The position numbers were made by a program, and so were the translations under genes. Shown piece by piece: positions 1 to 5,280 of a DNA stretch of 5,280 nt. This DNA comes from Actinomycetota bacterium (GTDB taxonomy: Bacteria > Actinomycetota > Actinomycetes > Actinomycetales > Actinomycetaceae): assembly GCA_019425105.1 (NCBI GenBank), contig JAHYYD010000161.1, forward strand, positions 1-5,280. The letters are read 5' to 3'. The notes below the pieces were generated by a model that did no database searches, was not told the origin of the DNA, and saw only the letters and a list, made by a program, of their open reading frames with translations. Position 1 is the first letter of the stretch. The number at the start of each line of letters is the position of its first letter.

Positions 1-113
1 CGGCGCATCAGCTGCGGGTCCGCCAGCGTCTGGGGATCCGCCATCTGCGCCTCGACCTGCTCGTATTCCTCCAGCAGGGGGCCCAGGGCACCAAGCTCCT
101 CCGTCGCGGCCAC
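1..113 (-). CDS. prfA: Peptide chain release factor 1, N-terminal fragment (runs off the left edge)
   Basis: RF1 reads UAA and UAG stop codons in the ribosomal A site and triggers hydrolysis of peptidyl-tRNA. Only the first 37 complete codons are present; the gene continues beyond base 1. The visible peptide contains LLEEYEQVEAQMADP (about residues 13-27), the helical N-terminal pattern typical of bacterial RF1. The catalytic GGQ and the PxT stop-recognition motif lie outside the window. The GTG at 113-111 is chosen as start because an in-frame TGA sits at 119-117, only one codon further upstream, and no other start fits between. The possible ribosome binding site is GAAGGA at 125-130, 11 nt from the GTG, a little further than usual. 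It lies downstream of rpmE on the same strand, as in the actinobacterial rho-rpmE-prfA order. Identification rests on this short peptide plus the neighbourhood. Confidence 0.88.
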   Translation of the reverse strand, partial: MAATEELGALGPLLEEYEQVEAQMADPQTLADPQLMR

Positions 114-144
114 TATTCACCACATCCTTCGATCCGTACAGTTG

Positions 145-188
145 ACAAAGCGGCGGCGCCGTCGGCCATGGGGCCAACGACACCGCCG
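145..188 (-). terminator. Long hairpin between rpmE and prfA, possible terminator or attenuator
   Basis: On the minus strand the arm at 187-172 pairs fully with the arm at 167-152 (16 pairs, three of them G-U), and C188/G151 adds a seventeenth. The loop is four bases (CCAT, 171-168). The stem is followed by CTTTGT (150-145), a short and weak U tract. The structure is seen directly. Its role as an intrinsic terminator or partial attenuator of rpmE transcription into prfA is inferred. If it terminates fully, prfA would need its own promoter in the 30 or so bases before its start, and none is convincing, so read-through is likely. Confidence 0.6.
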
Positions 189-189
189 T

Positions 190-204
190 TGAGCTAGCTG
201 CTCA
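190..204 (-). other. Small stem-loop just after the rpmE stop codon
   Basis: Three bases after the rpmE TGA, TGAGC (204-200) pairs with GCTCA (194-190) around a five-base loop. It directly precedes the larger hairpin at 151-188, giving tandem stem-loops in the rpmE 3' untranslated region. It may protect the 3' end or be chance; no U tract follows it. Confidence 0.3.
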
Positions 205-207
205 CCC

Positions 208-429
208 TCACTTCGAGGGGCGCACGCGCTTGCCGTAGCGAGCCTCGAACTTGGCGACGCGGCCGCCGGTGTCAAGGATCTTCTGCTTGCCCGTGTAGAA
301 CGGGTGGCAGGCCGAGCACACGTCCACGCGCATCTCACCGGAGGTGATGGTGGAACGGGTGTGGAACTTGTTGCCGCACGTGCAGGTCACGACGGTGTCC
401 ACGTATTCGGGGTGGATACCCTTCTTCAT
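208..429 (-). CDS. rpmE: 50S ribosomal protein L31, zinc-binding type
   Basis: L31 is a small protein of the large ribosomal subunit that sits at the central protuberance and bridges to the 30S subunit. The product is 73 aa, the normal length. It begins MKKGIHPEY, the hallmark L31 N-terminus, and carries C-x-C at residues 16 and 18 and C-x-x-C at 38 and 41, followed by HPFYTGKQ. These four cysteines place it in the zinc-binding (C+) class rather than the cysteine-free class made under zinc starvation. It ends with a basic tail ([10 protein letters not shown]). An open frame extends upstream to 606, but the ATG at 429 is clearly the start: it matches the family and has AGGAGA at 441-436, six bases upstream. 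The gene has its own upstream promoter (559-587) and a long leader. prfA follows 94 bases downstream. Confidence 0.97.
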   Translation of the reverse strand: MKKGIHPEYVDTVVTCTCGNKFHTRSTITSGEMRVDVCSACHPFYTGKQKILDTGGRVAKFEARYGKRVRPSK

Positions 430-552
430 GGAATTTCTCCTGGATCGTTTGGTGCTCCGGGTCCGGACATGCAGCGTCCCCCGCATCTGGCGGAGGCTCG
501 CCCTCCAGCGCGCTAGCAGCGCCTGGGGCATGCCGGTGAACCGGTAAGCCGA
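430..552 (-). promoter_or_regulatory. Structured 5' leader of rpmE, candidate L31 ribosomal-protein leader
   Basis: Transcription from the promoter at 559-587 would start near 552 and leave about 120 untranslated bases before rpmE, long for a small ribosomal-protein gene. Several stem-loops are visible on the minus strand. One pairs CCAGGCGCT (526-518) with AGCGC and CTGG (514-505) with one bulged G and a three-base loop. Another pairs GGAGG (506-502) with CCTCC (496-492). A third is CCGG-TTCA-CCGG. The first two overlap at 505-506, so they cannot both form completely. Ribosomal protein L31 leaders, including an actinobacterial class, are known from comparative RNA work; membership here is inferred from position and structure, not from a consensus match. 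The AGGAGA ribosome binding site lies at the leader's end. Confidence 0.5.
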
Positions 553-558
553 CAGGAC

Positions 559-587
559 ATTATCGCACACGCACCCTTCCCCTTCAA
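559..587 (-). promoter_or_regulatory. Sigma-70-type promoter of rpmE
   Basis: On the minus strand a -35 box TTGAAG (587-582) is separated by exactly 17 bases from a -10 box GATAAT (564-559). The -10 is preceded by TGC, an extended -10. Matches to TTGACA and TATAAT are 4/6 and 5/6. The -35 lies in an 11-base odd palindrome, CTTCAATGAAG (582-592), which is flanked by CTTCC (576-580) and GGAAG (596-600), so a regulator could bind there. The predicted start is near 552. The box quality is seen directly; activity is inferred. Confidence 0.72.
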
Positions 588-656
588 TGAAGAAAGGAAG
601 CAACACACGTGAGATCCGCTATGGGCGCACAACACGCATGGCCACCCACACTCCCC

Positions 657-677
657 GTGAGCACGAGGTCGGCTCAC
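657..677 (-). terminator. Weak stem-loop after paralogue C
   Basis: Ten bases past the stop codon of paralogue C, GTGAGC (677-672) pairs perfectly with GCTCAC (662-657) around a nine-base loop. No U tract follows (the next bases are GGGGAG), so it is a poor intrinsic terminator. It could mark the 3' end of the transcript or be chance. The rest of the gap from about 593 to 656 shows nothing else convincing. Confidence 0.25.
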
Positions 678-687
678 AGTACCGCGC

Positions 688-1887
688 TTAGCGTGTCTGC
701 CCGTGCGGACCGATGTTCGCGGCGGACGTCAGGTAGTTCGCCCGCGATGATCCGTACCGCGAGGTTCCATCCCACACAAGGTAACGATGAAGATACGCGG
801 GAGGCACGTAGACGGTGGCGTTAAACGCCGTGAACAGGGCGGTGGAATGAGCCGCACTACCCTTGAAATCAATACCCGCACTGTTTGCGGTCAGGCGAAT
901 CGCCTGGGCGGGATTGTAGGTATACGTCATGCCGGAGATGCGGTACGCGCCGATGTAGCGGGTCTCATTGGTGCGCAGCTTCTCACCCGCGCCCCTTCTC
1001 CAACGCTTGTACCGCCTCCGCCCAATCATGGACGTGTCGGTAGCGAGAGCCACCTCGATCAGTCGCACCAGGCGCACTCTGGCCTCGTCGGCGATCCGAT
1101 CGAGCTGCGTCAGTGCATCGGCGGGGTCCATCTGCGCGCGCTCAATGCTCGCCGCCAGATCGTGCACAGCCAGGCGATGCTCATTGACCCACGCCACGAG
1201 GGACGCCGCTGCGCTGAGAACCATCGGCTCTCGGCTGCGCCGCTGGACACTTTCCGTGAGGGTCTCGAGGACGGTCAAGTCCTCGTAGACCACCCCTGTC
1301 TCGTTATCCCATATCCCGCGCCAGGTGGGAGCAAGCGCGAAGAGATCGCGAGCCGCCATCATCGCGACGTGCGCATCCATCAGACCGTGGAAATGCTCGA
1401 CGATCGCATCCGTCTCCCGTGCCGTTGCCGCACTCAGCGAAGCGAGGAACTGAACCGACGACCCCGAAGCGATCCGGGCGCGCAGCTTGTCGCGTTCGGC
1501 GCAAGCAGCCTCCCAGCGCGCGGCGAGCCCGCGGTAGTAGCGCCCAGATTCCAGGAGCGCAACGCAGCTGCGCTCGACGTCCTGATGCCGTTTCTCCAAT
1601 GGTTCCCACTCGTCGCAGGCCCGCCTGAGGTTGTCGCGTGCCTGGCGGCGCAGCATCCATCCGCGCCCCCAGAGCACGATACCCATGAACGAGGTGACCC
1701 ACGCGTACCATGCCGGCCACGCAAGAATCTGCGGCACATCCACGGCGGACGCGATCACAAACCACGCGGGAGTCACAAGGAACAGAAGCATGCCCGCCAG
1801 GATGCGCAGAAATCCGCGCGCGCCTCGCCAGAACATGTCCGGGCGCGCAGGAGCGTTATCCAGCCCGCCTGTCTCGAAGGATGTCAT
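688..1887 (-). CDS. Two-helix membrane protein, paralogue C (DUF5129-like, no TPM domain)
   Basis: Function unknown. The 399-aa product has an Arg-rich N-terminus, a first membrane helix at about residues 27-49, a short outside loop, and a second at about 60-77 followed by basic residues (RRQARDNLRR). The charge pattern predicts that both ends lie in the cytoplasm. A long helical, charged region follows (about 85-290) with WRGIWDNETG at 189-198 and LDRIADEAR at 262-270. It ends with a YNPAQAIRLTANSAGI module (324-339) and YLHRY at 365-369. Both flanking paralogues share these motifs. Unlike B, it has only about ten residues between the membrane helices. The tail retains a Ser-rich stretch and ANY (383-385), aligning with B's Ser/Gly tail, but ends in an unrelated, partly basic sequence. 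The start at 1887 is placed by alignment with A and B and by the shared promoter six bases upstream; GGAGG is only one base from the ATG and too close to act normally. The DUF5129 label is from memory. Confidence 0.85.
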   Translation of the reverse strand: MTSFETGGLDNAPARPDMFWRGARGFLRILAGMLLFLVTPAWFVIASAVDVPQILAWPAWYAWVTSFMGIVLWGRGWMLRRQARDNLRRACDEWEPLEKRHQDVERSCVALLESGRYYRGLAARWEAACAERDKLRARIASGSSVQFLASLSAATARETDAIVEHFHGLMDAHVAMMAARDLFALAPTWRGIWDNETGVVYEDLTVLETLTESVQRRSREPMVLSAAASLVAWVNEHRLAVHDLAASIERAQMDPADALTQLDRIADEARVRLVRLIEVALATDTSMIGRRRYKRWRRGAGEKLRTNETRYIGAYRISGMTYTYNPAQAIRLTANSAGIDFKGSAAHSTALFTAFNATVYVPPAYLHRYLVWDGTSRYGSSRANYLTSAANIGPHGQTR

Positions 1888-1904
1888 GCCTCCACTCTGG
1901 CATG
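1885..1904 (-). promoter_or_regulatory. Promoter and inverted repeat at the start of paralogue C
   Basis: On the minus strand TGC + CAGAGT (-10-like, 1899-1894) ends six bases before the ATG at 1887, the geometry of a leaderless actinobacterial mRNA. No good -35 is visible, but the TGn extension may compensate. CATGCC (1904-1899) and GGCATG (1890-1885) form a six-base inverted repeat with an eight-base spacer enclosing the -10. The same arrangement is found at B and, with altered spacing, at A. It sits in the 51-base gap after gene B. Confidence 0.5.
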
Positions 1905-1938
1905 CTTCGTTCCCATCCGCTCACCACCTTGATGTCCA

Positions 1939-3606
1939 TCAGAAGGACGAGGAGGAACCGGAGCCCGAGAAGCCACCCGAAGAGGAACCGTAGTTCGCGC
2001 TCGACGTGCTCGACGAGGTACTGCCGCTAGAGATCACATATTCATCGAGGTACAGGGGCCTGACGTAGATGTAGCTGTCGTAGTCTTTGAAACGACTCGA
2101 CGTGTTAGCCCGGTATGCCGCGAGGTTAACACCGGCGGAATTCGCGGTGAGTCGAATCGTCGACGCGGGATTGTACTCGTGCGTGGCTCCCTGGCTGAGG
2201 TAGGAGCCCTTGTAGAACATCTCGGCTGCATTCACGAGTTCGGTCGGCGGGCTCTGCCACCTCGCGTAACGTAGTCTCCCCTCCGTCGAGGAATCGAGCG
2301 CTAGCGCACTCGTCACCACGTCCGCCAGGCGCGTGCGGCTCTCATTCGCGATTCGGTCGAGTTCTTCGAGAGCCTGAGCCGGGGTGACCTCGGCGCGCTC
2401 GAGACGGGTGCCGAGGCCGAGCAGCAGCGCACGTTGCTCATTCGTCCACTGGAACAGCGACTTGGTCGCCCCGTGCACCTTGGGGTTCTTCACGTGGTCA
2501 CGCACCGTGACCCCGACGTTATCGACTGCTTGCAGATCCTCGAAGATCGGACCAACCTCGTTATCCCAGATGGCGCGCCAGCCGGGCCTCAGCGCGAAGA
2601 AATCACCTGCCGCCGCAATCGCATGGTCCGCGTCCGCTAGTGCGTGCAGATCCTCAAGGATCTCATCCGTCTCGTCCGACGCCTGCGCGCTCAGCGTTCC
2701 CAGGAAATGCGTTGATTGCGTCTGCGCAATCCGCTCCCGAACACTCTCGTACTCGGCGCACGCAGATTCGTAGCACGCGGACAGACCGCTCGTGTAGTCC
2801 CCGGCTTCGAGAAGAGCCACGAACGCGCGCTCGACCTCACCGCGGCGCCCCTCCAAGGCCCGCCACTCCTCGGCCACCTTGTTCGCGTTCTCGAGCGTCT
2901 TACGGTGCAGGCTGTGCCCACGCGCGAGAATGCCGATTCCGACCAGGGTGGCGAGCGCGCCCTTCCAGTCGGGCCACACCGGCCGGTTCTCCAGGCTCAT
3001 CCCGGCCTCGTTGGGCATGATGGACGCCGCCGTGTTCACCGCCGCGACCACACCTTGGCTCCAGCGGCCCTCGCGGAAATCATCCTTCGCGGCGTCCTGA
3101 ATCTCGCCCTGGATCGACAGGACCGGCGCAATATCTTCACCGAAGTAAGTGCCGACCTGTCGGTGCGTGGGAGACACCGCGAGGATGAAGTAGCCGTCGG
3201 CCCATTTGTAGCCGTTGCGCGCAATCCACTCGGGATGCTTCGCGCGCGCATACTTCAGGGTCGCCTCGTCCAAGTTGTCATCCGTCAGGTTGTCCGTGGA
3301 CAGGACGACGAGGTGGATGGGGCGCAGGAAGCCGATCCCCTCCAGGGCGACACTGAGCGGGCGCCCGTCGACGCTCTGGAAGCTACTGGTTTCGTCGCGG
3401 ATCTCCACAACGGGTGAGACGAGGCTCGTCGCCGAAGCGGTCGGCTGCGAGTATTCGTATGCTGCCAGGGCCAACCAAGCGGGCGTGAAGAGGACCAGAA
3501 TTGCCCCCAGCACGATACGCAGGAGACCGCGGACATCGAGCCGAGTATTCCGGGAATTCTGGCTCGTGGGATCTGAGTTCATTGCATCGCTCGTCGAAGA
3601 CGTCAT
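1939..3606 (-). CDS. Two-helix membrane protein with outside TPM-like domain, paralogue B (DUF5129-like)
   Basis: Function unknown. This 555-aa protein is the longest of the three paralogues. A first membrane helix lies at about residues 28-51. A domain of about 140 residues (62-200) follows, then a second membrane helix at about 212-229. The inserted domain resembles TPM/YgcG-type domains: a V-V-x-I-x-D start, a hydrophobic strand IHLVVLST (97-104), WADGYFILAVS (135-145) where the family has its G-x-L-L-x-V strand, and a late F-R-E-G-x-W-S-Q-G helix. Topology puts it outside the membrane. The cytoplasmic part has WRAIWDNEVG at 343-352, LDRIANESR at 416-424, YNPASTIRLTANSAGV at 478-493 and YLDEY at 519-523. 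It ends in a Ser/Gly tail (about 527-555, ending in Phe), a feature common in TPM-domain proteins. A second in-frame ATG (residue 9, 3582) is possible, but the first matches the shared promoter spacing. The TPM assignment is by eye; DUF5129 is from memory. Confidence 0.87.
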   Translation of the reverse strand: MTSSTSDAMNSDPTSQNSRNTRLDVRGLLRIVLGAILVLFTPAWLALAAYEYSQPTASATSLVSPVVEIRDETSSFQSVDGRPLSVALEGIGFLRPIHLVVLSTDNLTDDNLDEATLKYARAKHPEWIARNGYKWADGYFILAVSPTHRQVGTYFGEDIAPVLSIQGEIQDAAKDDFREGRWSQGVVAAVNTAASIMPNEAGMSLENRPVWPDWKGALATLVGIGILARGHSLHRKTLENANKVAEEWRALEGRRGEVERAFVALLEAGDYTSGLSACYESACAEYESVRERIAQTQSTHFLGTLSAQASDETDEILEDLHALADADHAIAAAGDFFALRPGWRAIWDNEVGPIFEDLQAVDNVGVTVRDHVKNPKVHGATKSLFQWTNEQRALLLGLGTRLERAEVTPAQALEELDRIANESRTRLADVVTSALALDSSTEGRLRYARWQSPPTELVNAAEMFYKGSYLSQGATHEYNPASTIRLTANSAGVNLAAYRANTSSRFKDYDSYIYVRPLYLDEYVISSGSTSSSTSSANYGSSSGGFSGSGSSSSF

Positions 3607-3626
3607 GCCTTCACTCTGACATGACG
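3601..3626 (-). promoter_or_regulatory. Promoter and inverted repeat at the start of paralogue B
   Basis: On the minus strand TGT + CAGAGT (-10-like, 3618-3613) lies six bases before the ATG at 3606. It is enclosed by a nine-base inverted repeat: CGTCATGTC (3626-3618) against GGCATGACG (3609-3601), eight of nine Watson-Crick pairs plus one G-U, with an eight-base spacer. This is the longest dyad of the three start sites. No convincing -35 is seen. GAAGG lies one base before the ATG, too close for a normal ribosome binding site, which favours leaderless translation. The rest of the A-B gap (3627-3697) shows no clear terminator. Confidence 0.52.
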
Positions 3627-3697
3627 GTCAGGCTCACGCACGGTGGCACCAGCATTTTCGAGACGCAGCAACGACGCAACCGACCCCCACCACCCAC

Positions 3698-4873
3698 TCA
3701 GTTCGAGGATGAGCCGTCGCCTGCCGCATCCACGTCGCCAGTCACGTATCGATCAAGATACATCGGCAGTAGATAGATGGATGCGCGGCCAGCCGTCAGG
3801 ACACCGGTCGCCGGGGCTGGCAGCCCGTTCAGCTCGACGCCTGCGGAGTTTGCAATCAGTCGGATCGTGGCTGCCGGATTGTACTCGACGTCAGTGTCTG
3901 CGTCCTCGCTCCAGTAGGCCCCGTCGTACTCGGCGTTAGCCGCGGTCAGGCTGATTCCCGCGTCCTTCCACCGCGCGTAGCGTGCGCGTCCCTGCGACGA
4001 GGCATCGGTGGCGAGAGTCGCCTCGATGAGCTCGGCGGTGCGCGCTCGCGCCTCGTTGGCTATCCGGTCGAGTTCTTCCAGCGCCTGGGCAGGACCGAGC
4101 TGACTGCCCTCGAGGCGTTCTCCAAGGCTGATCACCGTGTCCTTGTCATCCCCCAGATGTTCTCGGAACGCCTCAATGTCCGTCAGGATGTGCGCCTCCG
4201 TGCCGATTGCTTCGAGGCTGTCTGCAACGTCATCGAGGACGTCCAAGTCTTCGATGATCGGGCCAATCTCGTTGTTCCACACGTCGCGCCAGCCGGGCGC
4301 GACGGCAAAGAAGTCGCGCGCAGCCATGATCGCGGTATCCGCATCCGCCAGGACGGCCATCTGCGCAAGGATCTCATCCTCCGCCCCTCCCGATGCCTCG
4401 CTGAGCGATGCGAAGAAACCGGGCGCCCTGTACTCCTCGATTCGAGCGCCAACCCTGGCGCGTTCGGCTCGGGCACACTCATAGCGCGCCGCCAGTGCGC
4501 TCTCGTAGTGCCCGGCGCCGACGAGCGCGGAGAACACGCGCTCGACCTGCGCCCGCTGCTGTTCCAAGGATGCCCACGTCTGCGCGATCATCGTCATTTT
4601 CCGACGCCTCGAGCGCCGACAACTGACCCCTCCCCACAGTACGCCGATTCCGCACAGTGCCATGACCCAGCCGCTCCAATTCGGCCAGCGAACCGCCTCC
4701 CCCATCCCGTGATGGGCCTGATCGTAGATGGCGATTGCCAGCTGAAGGGGGGCCGTCAGCGAGAGAAAGAGACCTAAAACGAGGCGCAGAAATCCGCGCG
4801 CAGCGCTCCAGGATCGGTGCGAGGTACCCCGTGGTGCCGGCGTATTGGCCGCATTCGGTGTCATGTTCACCAT
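3698..4873 (-). CDS. Two-helix membrane protein, paralogue A (DUF5129-like, no TPM domain)
   Basis: Function unknown. The 391-aa product has a first membrane helix at about residues 28-50, a short outside loop, and a second at about 65-83 followed by a strongly basic patch (RRSRRRK, 86-92), so the large C-terminal part should be cytoplasmic. That part is helical and charged, with likely coiled-coil segments at about 93-145. It carries WRDVWNNEIG at 195-204, LDRIANEAR at 268-276, RARYARW at 296-302, YNPAATIRLIANSAGV at 331-346 and YLDRY at 372-376. It matches B along its length except for B's domain between the helices. It is the most acidic paralogue and ends in only a short Ser remnant (GSSSN). 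It is the first gene after rho, 107 bases downstream of it. Met4 (ATG at 4864) is an alternative start; the first ATG is preferred because the -10-like box lies six bases away, as in B and C. No ribosome binding site is visible. Confidence 0.86.
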   Translation of the reverse strand: MVNMTPNAANTPAPRGTSHRSWSAARGFLRLVLGLFLSLTAPLQLAIAIYDQAHHGMGEAVRWPNWSGWVMALCGIGVLWGGVSCRRSRRRKMTMIAQTWASLEQQRAQVERVFSALVGAGHYESALAARYECARAERARVGARIEEYRAPGFFASLSEASGGAEDEILAQMAVLADADTAIMAARDFFAVAPGWRDVWNNEIGPIIEDLDVLDDVADSLEAIGTEAHILTDIEAFREHLGDDKDTVISLGERLEGSQLGPAQALEELDRIANEARARTAELIEATLATDASSQGRARYARWKDAGISLTAANAEYDGAYWSEDADTDVEYNPAATIRLIANSAGVELNGLPAPATGVLTAGRASIYLLPMYLDRYVTGDVDAAGDGSSSN

Positions 4874-4908
4874 GCGCCAATTCTGGCACAGGCATTATCA
4901 GTTGTCCG
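4873..4908 (-). promoter_or_regulatory. Promoter and inverted repeat at the start of paralogue A
   Basis: On the minus strand TGC + CAGAAT (-10-like, 4885-4880) lies six bases before the ATG at 4873. A CGGACA (-35-like, 4908-4903; 4/6 to TTGACA) is exactly 17 bases further upstream. TGTGCCA (4890-4884) and TGGCGCA (4879-4873) form an inverted repeat, six of seven Watson-Crick pairs, with only a four-base spacer. A second -10 candidate, GATAAT (4899-4894), is closer to TATAAT but lacks a -35 at the right distance; it would give a leader of about 14 bases with no ribosome binding site. Confidence 0.55.
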
Positions 4909-4936
4909 GTACTCGCACGTACGCCTCAACAGGAAA

Positions 4937-4966
4937 CGGGGCGAGCGGCTCTCGCCACTCGCCCCG
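4937..4966 (-). terminator. Hairpin terminator after rho
   Basis: On the minus strand CGGGGCGAG (4966-4958) pairs perfectly with CTCGCCCCG (4945-4937). Inside, after one mismatch, GCC and GGC add three pairs around a four-base loop. GTTTCCTGTT follows, a modest U-rich tract. It begins 15 bases after the rho stop codon, so it probably ends the rho transcript and separates it from paralogue A. Confidence 0.75.
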
Positions 4967-4980
4967 CGCCTACCCGCCGA

Positions 4981-5280
4981 TCACTCGGAGGGCGTGGTCT
5001 TTTGGATGAGCATGAGGAACTCAGCGTTGGACTGGGTTTCCTTGAGCTTGTCGAGGACGAGCTCGAGGCCCTGCTGCTGATCGAGCGTGCCCAGGACGCG
5101 GCGCAGCCTCCACATGATGCGCAGCTCCTCGGGCGCAAACAGCAGCTCCTCGCGACGGGTACCCGACGCGTTGAGGTCGATCGCGGGGAAGATGCGGCGC
5201 TCGGCGAGCTGGCGCGACAGGCGCAGCTCCATGTTGCCGGTACCCTTGAACTCCTCGAAGATGACCTCGTCCATCTTCGA
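4981..5280 (-). CDS. rho: Transcription termination factor Rho, C-terminal fragment (runs off the right edge)
   Basis: Rho is a hexameric RNA-dependent ATPase and helicase that ends transcription of untranslated RNA. The last 99 residues are present, from [19 protein letters not shown] to the TGA at 4983-4981. This matches the conserved C-terminal part of the RecA-like motor, including [11 protein letters not shown] (fragment residues 9-19), the LSR arginine (residue 23) that by memory of E. coli Rho is the arginine finger, and [17 protein letters not shown]. The start, RNA-binding N-terminal domain and Walker A motif lie outside the window. The C-terminus is of normal form, with no truncation. 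In many actinobacteria rho is directly followed by rpmE; here three other genes intervene. Confidence 0.97.
   Translation of the reverse strand, partial: SKMDEVIFEEFKGTGNMELRLSRQLAERRIFPAIDLNASGTRREELLFAPEELRIMWRLRRVLGTLDQQQGLELVLDKLKETQSNAEFLMLIQKTTPSE

Noticed and set aside
117..125. Mini-frame ATG-TGG-TGA just upstream of the prfA start
   Set aside because: Suggestive of translational control of a release factor, but it ends in UGA, which RF1 does not read, and the ATG overlaps the only ribosome binding site candidate.
430..606. Upstream extension of the rpmE frame by 59 codons
   Set aside because: It would span the promoter and leader, has no family similarity, and the L31 N-terminus with a well-placed AGGAGA begins at 429.
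787..1932. A 381-codon open frame on the plus strand opposite paralogue C
   Set aside because: It lies antisense to a gene supported by two paralogues, has Arg/His/Pro-rich composition typical of reverse-frame translation of GC-rich DNA, and shows no recognisable motif.
2716..3417. A 233-codon plus-strand open frame opposite paralogue B
   Set aside because: Shadow of the real gene; no domain, and composition is of the antisense kind.
688..4873. Phase-defence or toxin-immunity cassette
   Set aside because: No nuclease, toxin, kinase or recognisable defence domain is visible; the three proteins are paralogues of one another rather than complementary components.
1..5280. CRISPR arrays, tRNA or rRNA genes, insertion sequences
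   Set aside because: No regularly spaced repeats, cloverleaf or transposase sequence was seen; the repeated content is the diverged paralogue trio only.

Overview
This window looks like chromosomal DNA of a high-GC actinobacterium. The guess is Actinomycetaceae (Actinomyces/Schaalia type), based on codon use, the GTG start of prfA, a rho-rpmE-prfA neighbourhood and the type of membrane protein present. The genus is an inference and was not tested. Every supportable gene is on the minus strand, so transcription runs from the right edge to the left edge.

In transcription order the layout is as follows. The 3' end of rho (transcription termination factor) ends at 4981 and is followed by a strong hairpin at 4937-4966. 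Three consecutive paralogous membrane-protein genes follow: paralogue A (4873-3698, 391 aa), paralogue B (3606-1939, 555 aa) and paralogue C (1887-688, 399 aa). Then comes a 258-bp gap with a good sigma-70-type promoter and a structured leader of about 120 nt, and then rpmE (zinc-type ribosomal protein L31, 429-208). Next is a 17-bp-stem hairpin (151-188) and the first 37 complete codons of prfA (release factor 1, starting at 113).

The flanking genes are ordinary housekeeping translation and transcription genes. In well-known actinobacteria such as Mycobacterium tuberculosis, rho, rpmE and prfA are direct neighbours, so the trio of paralogues appears to be inserted into a conserved block. All three share one architecture: a basic N-terminus, a two-helix membrane hairpin, a long alpha-helical (probably cytoplasmic) region with a W-R-x-(I/V)-W-(D/N)-N-E-x-G signature, an L-D-R-I-A-(N/D)-E-(A/S)-R helix, and a C-terminal Y-N-P-A...I-R-L-x-A-N-S-A-G-(V/I) module followed by Y-L-(D/H)-x-Y. 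Only B carries an extra domain of about 140 residues between the two membrane helices. It resembles TPM/YgcG-type domains, and B also has the Gly/Ser-rich tail often seen with that family. The proteins are probably of the DUF5129 type (named from memory). Their function is unknown.

The three genes also share a start-site signature: an extended -10-like TGnCAGA(A/G)T exactly 6 nt before the ATG, inside an inverted repeat, with no properly spaced ribosome binding site. This suggests three separately promoted, leaderless and possibly co-regulated transcripts rather than one operon.
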